Assembly (NCBI GenBank): GCA_036939355.1
Contig: JALLAP010001164.1
Span: forward strand, 1 to 23,789
Direction of reading: 5' to 3'
Length of the DNA stretch: 23,789 nt
Origin: Thalassiosira profunda
Lineage: Eukaryota > Bacillariophyta > Thalassiosirophyceae > Thalassiosirales > Thalassiosiraceae
Below the pieces are notes generated by a model. It was given only the letters and a program-made list of their open reading frames with translations. It was not told the origin of the DNA and did not search any database. This document shows, one piece after another, positions 8,476-16,451 of the stretch (position 1 is its first letter; the number at the start of each line of letters is the position of its first letter). A program made the translations under genes and the position numbers.

Positions 8476-10184
8476 TTAAATCCTACCGCTGGGCACCTCG
8501 CCAACTGCACCGAGAACCTCTCCTTTGTACTTTTCATTTGCCATCATATCCCTGATCACGCTCCAGGGATCTTGGTAGTCAACATCGTCATCAACCCGCA
8601 GCAACAATTTTGCTGCTTCGTCTGCTTTCATACGTTCCTTCTTTGCCTCGTATGCATCATACTGAGAGGTGTCATATTTCTCCTCAACTTCCTCGCCCTT
8701 TGAGTGCGTAGGTAGATTCTTCACATCGAACAAATCCATGAACATGACATCGATGTGGTCCTTCAACTTCCAGACCCATTTGCCGTACAAAGGGATGCCG
8801 AACCGAAAGCCCAACGCAGTGCCATCACCACACATGAGCAACTTGAGAAAGTCAGCTTGCGGTTCATAGGCAATAAGTTCCTGCCCACTCAATAACCGCG
8901 TGAGATTCTCGATGAGGATGGGCCCCGATCTCACTGCATACACCCCTGCCTTTGGCGGACTCTTCTTCTCCTCGTTCACAATCTCGCAGCAATCGCCTGC
9001 TGCAAACACCGATGGGTGGGACATGCTCTGCAACTGTTTGTTCACTCGTATCCACCCTCTCTCCGGAGACACTGCCAGCCCGCACTCCTTGTGAATATCC
9101 CAAGATAACTGATGTGCTTCTGCGCCAGTGGCCCAAATGCAGTGCGTGTAGGAAATCTGCTCGCTGGCATCTTTCTCCGCATTCGAGCTCACGCGAATGT
9201 GCGAGGAAGTCACCTCGTCGACCACCAAGTTGTGCCTGACATCAATGTTGTATTTGCGTAGCACCTCTTTCAACGCTGAGCGACACGCAGGTGTTTCTGA
9301 AGCGAGCAGGCTATCGTTGCTGTCAATCAGGGTGATGGAGAGCTTGGAATCAAGCAGATCGTTCCACCGTGCCCGCATTGCAAGACTGAGCTCAATGCCG
9401 GCAGCCCCGCCGCCGACGACCACAACACGTACACCATCTGGCAGCTCATTGGCACTGAAGTTGTGTGTGAGAAGAAGCATCGCAGTACGGCAGATGCAAA
9501 GATCTCGTACACTCACTTCAGTTTCTCTTTGAGCATTTCCTCCTCCTTCTCTATACGCGTAACCAAATCCGATATCGGCCGCGTAGAAATGGTATACTCG
9601 CTCGCTCCGGGAATAGACGTAAAGGCACGTGTGGTGCTGCCAATGTCGAGCGATACGACGTCGAATGGGACCTCCTTCTTCACGACACTTCCATTCTCAT
9701 CCGATTCTTCCACAGTCACGGATTTGTCCCCATCATTCTCCTCGAATGACAATCCCACCACTTTGCCACAGACGAACTCGATATCGCTCCACTCCGCAAG
9801 GGAATCCAAGGCAATCTGCACTTGGTGAAGCGCATACAATTTGGAGACGCATCCTGGCACCATGCCACTGTACGACGCAGACGATTGCAGATCGATCAGC
9901 GTGACGTGGACGTTGGACGGGCGAGAATGGGCGTTCAGCGCCTTGATCACCTGCACGTGCGCGTGCCCTCCTCCGACGAGCACCACGCGCTTGGTCGCAG
10001 AGGGCGAGCTGCTGGATTGCTGCGCCATGATTGATGTGCCGCGATTGGGTGCGTGAGAAGCGAGTCGTCTGATGGGGAGGTGATGGCGCGATGAAAACGC
10101 CACCGCCGCTGCTGGAAAATTTGTGGCTGGTCGGTTGACAGCGGCAGAGATGCTAGCGGCCACCACGAGGCGCCAGGCGGCCAT
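8476..10184 (-). CDS. FAD/NAD(P)H oxidoreductase, SelD-associated NDH-2-like family
   Basis: Two exons (10184-9517 and 9454-8476) joined across a 62-bp intron give 548 residues. The first dinucleotide-binding motif is VLVGGGHAHV (68-77), a variant typical of the pyridine nucleotide-disulphide oxidoreductases found next to or fused to selenide-water dikinase (SelD). The second is VVVVGGGAAG (233-242), for NAD(P)H. A WATG motif (330-333) and FAAGDC (373-378) complete the flavoprotein fold, which is related to type II NADH dehydrogenases. Residues 1-64 form an Ala/Ser/Arg-rich leader with no acidic residue and an AVAFSS site, so the protein probably enters plastid or mitochondrion; an internal ATG (residue 53) could give a cytosolic form. 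No SelD domain follows. The likely activity is NAD(P)H oxidation with a quinone or similar acceptor; the substrate is not known. Confidence 0.85.
9455..9516 (-). other. 62-bp spliceosomal intron of the oxidoreductase gene
   Basis: On the minus strand the donor is GTGAGT and the acceptor ends in CTTCAG. Splicing turns CTG AA + T GCC into Leu-Asn-Ala and joins the FAD-binding half to the VVVVGGG NAD(P)H-binding half in frame. Without splicing a TGA stop follows at once. Confidence 0.9.
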
Positions 10185-10572
10185 GGGGTAGGCGGCACCT
10201 GCTTGTTGTGGAGGCCCCGGGCGGACTCTTTTAGGGCGGGCGGAGAAAAGTTTGGCCGCGCGGGCCCGCGGGCGGGCGGGCGGCGGGCGGCACTTTGACT
10301 TTGACTGTGTGACGTGACGGGTGACGGTGCGTGACAACCCGACAACCGACCCTGCCTGCCCCCCCCTCCCTCCCGCCTCGTCGTCGACCCGGCGCTCCCC
10401 CGCGCTCGGCTCTGACGTCGAACCCCGCCTTGGTTGTACGTGTCGACAGCCCTCACGGGTCCTTCGCCGGGTTGTTGCAGCACTGTTGCAACCACCCCGC
10501 CAATATTGTAGTTGTGGCGCACGCACTCAGAGTCGACACGGGTAGGTGCACCTACATGGCACAAACTTCGAC
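10185..10572. promoter_or_regulatory. GC-rich bidirectional promoter with TGAC cluster
   Basis: This 388-bp region separates two divergent genes. It is GC-rich and contains a perfect 12-bp palindrome CGCGGGCCCGCG at 10259-10270 and GGGCGG-type repeats at 10270-10290. Six TGAC cores occur within 40 bp (10296, 10302, 10310, 10315, 10322, 10332), one as TGACGTGAC. TGACGT is a half-site of CRE/bZIP elements, reported to mediate CO2/cAMP responses in a diatom carbonic anhydrase promoter. A regulatory role here is inference. An open frame on the minus strand continues through this region but has no recognisable content. Confidence 0.5.
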
Positions 10573-12789
10573 ATGATGGACCGCCTCCAAGACCCTCTGT
10601 TCCGATTGCACTACCAAGTGTTCAACGAGCTCGGCGACAAACATCTTGACCATCACGCCTTGAAAAAGGCGTGGATGGCGAGGGCGGAGCCGTTCGAACA
10701 TCTTGGGCGTCGGCGCCTGCAGCCGTTCGTTGATGCCACGCAAAGCCTGTTGTCCTCTACCTCCCTGCGTCCCTCCGACCGATTCATAACAGTTTCGCCT
10801 GCCGACTGCTCGGGGGAGTTTTACTCCGTCAAGGATGACGAGGATGAGGACAACGAAAACGGCGTCATCTCATTCGGAGACAACGACCAGAAGATGGAGT
10901 GGACTTACCGTCATCCGGGAACGACCCAGGACTCTGATTGCGAGGAGGGCGTCGAACCATACCAAAAGTACCCGTATTATCGGATCAATGATGCAACGTC
11001 GCCAATTACCACAACTGCTTCGAGGCTTCTTTTTGCGGTGGCATTCGATGCTCCAAACGAGGATGAGGATCCTTTCGAAATGAAGGCAGCGTACAGGCAC
11101 CAATTATCAGTTCGGGTGAGTGGTCTACTGCCTGCAAACTTTGGCCACACGTCTCTTTTCACCTAATGCCCGCTCTCCAGATTGACGAAGCCCGGCGATG
11201 CCTCAACTTGGACTGCTTCGAGTACAAGCCATCGTGCATTGACGTTAAGGAAAACACGTCTATCCCCACCAATAGGGAACTGGAAAGGTTTGACAGAACA
11301 TTCAGCCACGGCATGAAATCAGGGCTGGACAGCGACAGCGATGATGAGGCATCTGACGAATGGCTGGACAAGAGGGCGGAGCCAAAGAGTGGCGAAAACT
11401 TTTCACAGGATCAACTGATTGCGCTGAACTACCAAGCGTGTGTGGGTGACTTTGTCAATTCGCGTTGTCTCCGCATCCGTCTTCCTTTGTCGTCGGTGAA
11501 TGGCATCCGCCTGATGGCGATGTCTGACGACGATGACTTCGCTGACCCTGATGGCGATGAGGGCATTGGTGCCGTCCTCATTTTAGAACTGAATGAACGA
11601 CTCGGCCAGGACGCCTTCGCTTCACGCAAAGTTCGGTCTCAATATGACGGGGAGAATGCGTTTCAGCTCATTTCTGACTGGACCCCAGATGAGATGGCAA
11701 CGAAAGCCACTCGATACTATTTCTACGCTTCGCTCGGGGAGTTGAAGCGGACTGCGGCAATGATGGCTAAGTTGTGTCCTCATATTGCCGAAATGCTTGC
11801 ATCCGGTTCCGATGAGTCCAATGCTTTGAAAGAATCAGTTCCAGTGAAGTATGGGACTGCCCCGCCCTTTCTTGTGGAAGCAAAGCAGGGAAAGTCTGAA
11901 GAGGAAGAACCTGCAGCGAAGAAATTGCGGGGTCTGACAGTTGATGATGTCCACAAGGCTCTTGTTGATTCAAAACTGGTCAACTCTCTCTCAGAGGCAA
12001 AGGAGGCGAATCCCTGCCTGAAGAAAGCAATACTGTTGGGTTACATTGACCTTTCATCGGCATCTGGTGACACAGTCATTCATGAGNTGCCTGAAGAAAG
12101 CAATACTGTTGGGTTACATTGACCTTTCATCGGCATCTGGTGACACAGTCATTCATGAGGGCTCGTGCGTTCATTGCCAAGGTACCCTCACATGCACCAT
12201 CAGTGATGCATTATTTCAGTCGGTCTATGGGGGTGGCGATTATGAGGATGGAGGAGAAGACGCCGGCGTGCAATGCAGCTCTTGCGCGGAAGAAGGGGGC
12301 GGTAACTACATTACTGGCTTGTGCAGAAACGATGCGGAGTTCGATTCAGGCAAGTTCCACAACCATTGTGTAGAATGCCCCGACTTTGGCGTTTGCATTG
12401 GAGATTACCGGGAGGCACACTGTCGACATTGCCACAATCACTTCTTTCGTGGTATGTCGGGCTTCGCCTGCCCTCATTGTGGCGATGGTAGAAGCAAGCC
12501 ACTCACAGAAATGCAGGCGCCTCCTCCCTGCACATGGGATGGCAAGATCGAAAATTCGGCAGAGGTGTGGGAGGCTTATCTTGAGAGAGAGGAAAACCCC
12601 GCGAAGAGGGCGATGCTTAGGATGATGATGGAAGGGCCAAATGCATCCGTCAGGGGCAGTGAGGTGCTGGGTCTGATGTCAGCTGTCGCGGGAGGAGGCG
12701 ACGGGGCTCTTGGTGCTGCTCTTGGCGCTGCTTTCGGCCAGGGAAGTGCCGGGTCGGGAGATGCAGACGAAGAATGTCGCATTATGTAA
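10573..12789 (+). CDS. Unknown protein with Cys/His-rich C-terminus (interrupted by assembly gap)
   Basis: Exon 1 (10573-11115, 181 residues) and exon 2 (11181-12789) are joined by a 65-bp intron in phase 0. Exon 2 is broken only by the single N at 12087, which is flanked by identical 72-bp copies. Treating them as one copy removes 73 bases, restores one frame, and predicts about 692 residues. The N-terminal two thirds have acidic patches (about residues 95-105, 231-240 and 296-309) and no family I recognise. The C-terminal part (about 484-593) holds many paired cysteines: CVHC, CSSC, HNHCVEC, CRHC and CPHCG, suggesting two or more zinc-binding modules of ribbon/RING-like type. The tail (about 645-692) is Gly/Ala-rich. 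The start is the first ATG of the pair at 10573 and 10576. Function unknown; a role in protein or nucleic-acid binding is inference. Confidence 0.75.
11116..11180 (+). other. 65-bp spliceosomal intron
   Basis: The donor GTGAGT and the pyrimidine-rich acceptor CGCTCTCCAG fit a short GT-AG intron. It lies between CGG (Arg) and ATT (Ile), phase 0. It contains an in-frame stop (TAA at about 11164), so it must be removed for the gene to be continuous. Confidence 0.85.
12015..12159. repeat. Identical 72-bp copies flanking one N: contig-join artefact
   Basis: Bases 12015-12086 and 12088-12159 are identical and separated only by an N at 12087. The duplication shifts the frame by one base (73 bp), whereas a single copy keeps one continuous reading frame on both sides. 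This is the pattern expected when two overlapping contigs are scaffolded with a token gap, not a biological tandem repeat. Confidence 0.9.
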
Positions 12790-12858
12790 CGGGGGTAGGA
12801 GCTATCTAAGTTGTGATTCGTTACGTCTTCTGTCGAGTTTGGTAGATACCTAACGTTT

Positions 12859-14907
12859 TCACCTCTGAAAGGAGCTGGAAAAGAGACGACTCCGGACGCT
12901 CTTTTTCGGGCGAGGCATGCCAACGCTGTGAATCTGACTCTGCCTGTCGCGGACCAAGGCCGTTACCGCCGCTTGCAGTGCCCGCGCATTGTCGCTGCCC
13001 TCCTCGTAGCTGGCGATTGTGGGCTTGACATCGACCAAAGTGTACTTCACAAGCGGGCCCGACGGAGTGGAGGTTGGCGAGGGGGAGAACTGAATGACAA
13101 GGTTGGCCCGCGCCAATTCCAGGGTGGCGCCAGTCCTTTCGTCATTCCCTTCGCTCTCCAAGTGTTCGGTTGACTCTAGACCCGATGGGACGCAGATCGC
13201 AAGCTCGCACTGCACCTTGATTCGACGCTCTCCTTCGCGTCGTAAATCAATCTTGAAGAGACAATCTGTGGCAAACACAATTGAATGAAAGCTGCCAGTG
13301 TGGACCAGCTTGCCATCGCCTTCGCCAGTCAGGATGGCCAATGGATCCGCCAGCAAGGACTGGTTGGCCGCCCGGACGATGATGTCGATCTCCTCGTCCT
13401 CTCCGCTCAACGATTCAAAGTAGGCCCGTATCTCGTCCGTCTCGACAAGCTTGGCATCCTTCCCCGTTTCCTCGTCCGCCACCAACAACTCATAACCCAT
13501 GCGATGCAATTCTGCCGTCAGTGTAAATTGCTTCAACTCGGGGCGGGATCTGTAGTAGGATATCACGTCGTCTGCCACGTTGGGGTTGGCATTAAACTCC
13601 AGATCGAGCGCATCGTTGATCGAGCGGACCAAGTTTGCCCCTCTTCCCTTCTTGCCCTTGCCTGGTTTCCCCTGAAGCAGTTCGATGTATGCAATCAACT
13701 CCGAGTACAACATGTCTTCCTCGGCTCCTTTGTCCCATGATGCTGAGTTGGTTCCGGCAGGGCTGAGGCTCATATCGTCCTTTTGATGCATCATCCTGAC
13801 CGTGCTGAGCAGAGATTCTATGCGAGTCTCATACTCGTCCACCTCCATTTTCCTGTTGGCGTCGTGTGCAATCCACTCCTGGATCCGTTTCTCGTATTCG
13901 TTCCTTTCCGCGCGCCTCTGAGAGTCCAAAATACTCAACTCCTTTATCATGGCCGCTTCAGACCGGGCTCGGTCTTCCGCTACGTCTGCCAGCTCCTCGT
14001 TGAGAGATTGTATAACTGCGTCGCCCGATTCTTTGACAATGGTGAGCCGCTGCTCGAGCATGCTGGAACGCTGCTCTGATTGGTGAAGCTGCGCCTCCAG
14101 TGCAGCAATGAGTTTTGTCGATTCGTCGGTCCCTGGCGTGGCCGAGTGGTCATTGCCAAACTCCACCTCGTACTCTTCATGGGTGTTGATACTGCTCGCA
14201 CAGGATGCTGCCTCCCTTCCGTCCTCTCCCCGAGAAGAATGTTGACTGCCCCTTGGGTGGGGAGAGGCGAATCGCTGAGCCAATGCCTTCACACGGAACC
14301 CAAATTTGTTCTCCCCTTCGCTTTCCTCCCCCGCCGACACATCCCTGCTCCCCCGAGTTTGCAATACCATGATGCGATTTTCCAGCTCCTCATTCCGACG
14401 CCTTAAATCCTTTGCCGTCTTCAGGAGCTGCCTCTTTTCTTCCTCGTGCCTGCCCCGCTGCGCGACGAGTTCGGCACTCAGCAACGCAGCCTCGGCTTCC
14501 GCTTGGCCCTTTTGGGCGCGCAGCTCGTCGCCCTCGCTGGTGAAGTCTGCCACCTGGTGGACAGCATCTCCACTTTCATCCCCCGTTTGCATCTTCTGAA
14601 TGCTGGTGCGCAATAAGTCGGCCGCCTCGGAGCGCCCATCGGCTGTGGACGTTGGGCTGGGGAGGGAGTCGATGGGCGTTGTATCTTGAGTGCGCCCGGG
14701 CGTGGCGGGAGAGTCATCCGCTGTGCCCGGTGGCCCATTCCCGACGTCCGCCCAGCGTCTCAATGCTTCTGGGTCAAACGCACCCGTCCGACGGGTTGGG
14801 GCTCCCGCGTTGTCCTGCAATCGAAGGATTTCCGCTGCCAGTTCGGCGAGGCAACATCTGAGATGTGCCGGATCGTCTTCTGGCTTTTCGTCGCCGCTCG
14901 ACTCCAT
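12859..14907 (-). CDS. Coiled-coil protein with C-terminal globular domain, unknown
   Basis: This is a 682-residue single-exon protein of no recognised family. Residues 40-95 are Pro/Thr/Ser-rich. Heptad-like coiled-coil segments lie at about 95-190 and 260-375. Residues 280-335 carry the motif LEQRLTIVKESGDAVIQSL..EL, which also occurs in the coiled-coil gene at 2438-5278. From about 395 to 660 the protein looks globular, with alternating hydrophobic and charged sequence and an aromatic-rich stretch (about 527-560, SFHSIVFATDCLFKIDL). It ends with a short basic tail. The ATG at 14907 is the first in frame and precedes an acidic N-terminus. The gene is convergent with the zinc-motif gene (69 bp between stops). 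A structural or cytoskeleton-associated role is possible but is only inference from the coiled coils. Confidence 0.75.
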   Translation of the reverse strand: MESSGDEKPEDDPAHLRCCLAELAAEILRLQDNAGAPTRRTGAFDPEALRRWADVGNGPPGTADDSPATPGRTQDTTPIDSLPSPTSTADGRSEAADLLRTSIQKMQTGDESGDAVHQVADFTSEGDELRAQKGQAEAEAALLSAELVAQRGRHEEEKRQLLKTAKDLRRRNEELENRIMVLQTRGSRDVSAGEESEGENKFGFRVKALAQRFASPHPRGSQHSSRGEDGREAASCASSINTHEEYEVEFGNDHSATPGTDESTKLIAALEAQLHQSEQRSSMLEQRLTIVKESGDAVIQSLNEELADVAEDRARSEAAMIKELSILDSQRRAERNEYEKRIQEWIAHDANRKMEVDEYETRIESLLSTVRMMHQKDDMSLSPAGTNSASWDKGAEEDMLYSELIAYIELLQGKPGKGKKGRGANLVRSINDALDLEFNANPNVADDVISYYRSRPELKQFTLTAELHRMGYELLVADEETGKDAKLVETDEIRAYFESLSGEDEEIDIIVRAANQSLLADPLAILTGEGDGKLVHTGSFHSIVFATDCLFKIDLRREGERRIKVQCELAICVPSGLESTEHLESEGNDERTGATLELARANLVIQFSPSPTSTPSGPLVKYTLVDVKPTIASYEEGSDNARALQAAVTALVRDRQSQIHSVGMPRPKKSVRSRLFSSSFQR

Positions 14908-15540
14908 TTCGACGCGCAGCTGTCAACGCAGTCAGTTAGGTGAGGCCGTCGTGCGTCGTGGTAGAAGGGGCTTCCTCCCAGGAGGCCGCACGCCGTCGAG
15001 GTTGAGGGGCTGATTGCTGATTGAACCAGAGGCGACCAGGCGAGCGAGAGGGGGTCGCCCACGCTACCGCTGCTGGGAGGTCGGTAGGAGGCCGCCACGC
15101 CGTCGGCTCCTCGGAGAAGGGGGCCGGTTTGTGTGTGAGGCACCGAGGCACCAGCAAAAGAGGGCCAGCCCCCCTTCTCGGCAGTCCTCGGCCTCCCCCC
15201 TGCTACTCCTCCCCCTTTACTTTCCCCCCCCTGCTCCACAAACGGCAGCGGCGTGCCTCTCTGCAGGTCCTCTCCCCACTCTTGGAGTAAATAAAGGGAT
15301 GCCGAGAACAATTCTCCGATTATCACAAAGAGTTAAACAGTTCTCCACTGTTGCCAACACTCAAGGGAGCTCTCCCCCAACAGAGAAGCGAATCGCGCCC
15401 GTTTGTTCAAAGACCTGACTCCCCTTGACCCCCAATCTTTCCAGTCGATACCCCAGAAATATGTCCCCTTACTCCACAGTATGATCAGTCCCCCCTTCAT
15501 TTCTGAGAGGATGAATTTCATCCCCCCTTCATATTATTTT
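14908..15540. other. Gene-poor stretch with CT-rich tracts; promoter of the coiled-coil gene
   Basis: No supported gene lies here. Bases 14908-15160 are GC-rich and probably hold the promoter and leader of the minus-strand coiled-coil gene. Bases 15170-15245 are a pyrimidine-rich tract with C6-C8 runs on the + strand. Bases 15290-15540 are lower in GC and probably include the 3' UTR of the ATP synthase candidate. Short open frames on both strands here lack support and are listed under rejected items. Confidence 0.45.
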
Positions 15541-16182
15541 TTAGTGGTGTCCCGACTTTCCGTGCTTCTCATAGTACTCCTCGAGCGCAACCTTCTGCTC
15601 CTTCCGCGCCGCCTGAACATGGGCTCCTACCATTTGCCAAGGAGAGATGAAGTGGTGAGACCTGAAATTGTCACGCAGCAGTAAAATAATCACGGGTCGC
15701 AAATTAGCCTCACCCTTGTTGAAGATGTAGTTCTGGGAGTACATGATGACGGAGGTGGCGATCATGATGTGCCACAGCGGCTTGACGCTGAATTATCGGC
15801 GGAGATGGTTTTTATTTGGAGAGCGAGGGGGTTAGTTGGGAGGGAGGGTGGAAGGGAGGATGTGCACAAAAAATAGTGAGTCACCTCAAACGAAAATACG
15901 TGCTGGCGGCGGATGCCAAGAATCCCCCACGGCAAGTAGCCGCGGTCAACGGCAAAGCCATGGCCGATGTGGGAGATCGGACTTCGGACGATTGCGGGAC
16001 GGCGACCGAGCCCAATCGATAGGCGGCCACCGTGAGAGACGCCCTCCCGCCCCTTCCTCCGATTATCCCGCCGACGGGCCAACTCCGCGCCACAAATCTC
16101 ACCTGCCGGACCGAAAGAGCGGCCGGTAGTAGTTCGCCGTGCTCTGGAGCATGGAGTTGAGCCTCCCTTGGATCGTCGCCAT
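15541..16182 (-). CDS. Mitochondrial ATP synthase subunit f candidate (four exons)
   Basis: No long ORF covers this gene; it appears only when spliced. Exons 16182-16103, 15981-15885, 15780-15714 and 15626-15541 total 330 bases and give 109 residues plus stop. Introns of 121, 104 and 87 bp start GTGAG or GTGAC and end in AG. The product has a short N-terminus (ANYYRPLFR), then GYLPWGILGIRRQHVFSFE, then PLWHIMIATSVIMYSQNYIF as a single membrane span. It ends in a charged amphipathic tail rich in Lys, Glu and His. The P-x-GI-x-G motif ahead of one membrane span and the PLWH motif recall subunit f (fungal Atp17 KPLWH; animal PSGIFG), a small membrane subunit of the mitochondrial FO sector. Size fits. 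Exon 2-3 and 3-4 acceptors were chosen to keep frame (AAG and TAG), so exact junctions are less certain than the gene itself. Confidence 0.6.
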
Positions 16183-16451
16183 GGTTGCGGGTGGGCTGGG
16201 TTACGGTGCTTTGCTCGCGGGGGAAATGGCGAATGGCGAGACACGGAGTGACGGAGGGAGACAAAGGAGGCGGCCAGACGTTTTGAAATTTCAAATCGAG
16301 TTTTCAAATTCGTTTTGAAAAATTGAAGTTTGAACATTTGAAGGATACTTTCAAAACGCGACTGCAGCGCGGGCAGCGGTCACAACAAGCTCGCGCCGCT
16401 GAGGAACCCCCCGACGAGCGCCTCCAGAACGACCAAGCTCCAGAGTTAGCC
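16183..16451. promoter_or_regulatory. Bidirectional promoter with clustered TTTGAA/TTCAAA motifs
   Basis: The 269 bp between divergent starts hold an AT-rich island in otherwise GC-rich DNA. Seven TTTGAA or TTCAAA hexamers occur at 16282, 16290, 16303, 16314, 16329, 16337 and 16350. The first two form the perfect palindrome TTTGAAATTTCAAA (16282-16295). The next two lie in an inverted repeat with 8-bp arms (16301-16308 and 16314-16321). TTTGAA is the core of the animal CHR cell-cycle element bound by LIN54-type CXC proteins; whether that applies here is inference. A non-ATG open frame upstream of 16452 crosses part of this region. Confidence 0.6.

Noticed and set aside
10185..10526. N-terminal extension of the oxidoreductase through the GC-rich promoter region
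   Set aside because: The extension is Arg/Pro/Ala low-complexity from GC-rich DNA and begins with a non-canonical context; the ATG at 10184 gives a sensible targeting leader.
12015..12159. 72-bp sequence as a true tandem repeat or mobile-element target duplication
   Set aside because: The copies are identical, separated only by N, and collapsing them restores the reading frame; an assembly join explains it fully.
15300..15419. Short + strand frame of 39 residues with a mitochondrial-presequence-like N-terminus (Arg/Ser/Gln-rich)
   Set aside because: No downstream exon continuing a mature protein could be found; the next + strand open sequence is antisense to the ATP synthase candidate. Kept only as a curiosity.
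15333..15521. Minus-strand 62-residue frame rich in Trp and Gly between the coiled-coil gene and the ATP synthase candidate
   Set aside because: Very short, no recognisable motif, and it lies where a 3' UTR is expected.
16323..16451. Upstream extension of the coiled-coil frame from a TTG codon
   Set aside because: A non-ATG start is unlikely in a eukaryotic nuclear gene, and the segment overlaps the TTTGAA promoter cluster.
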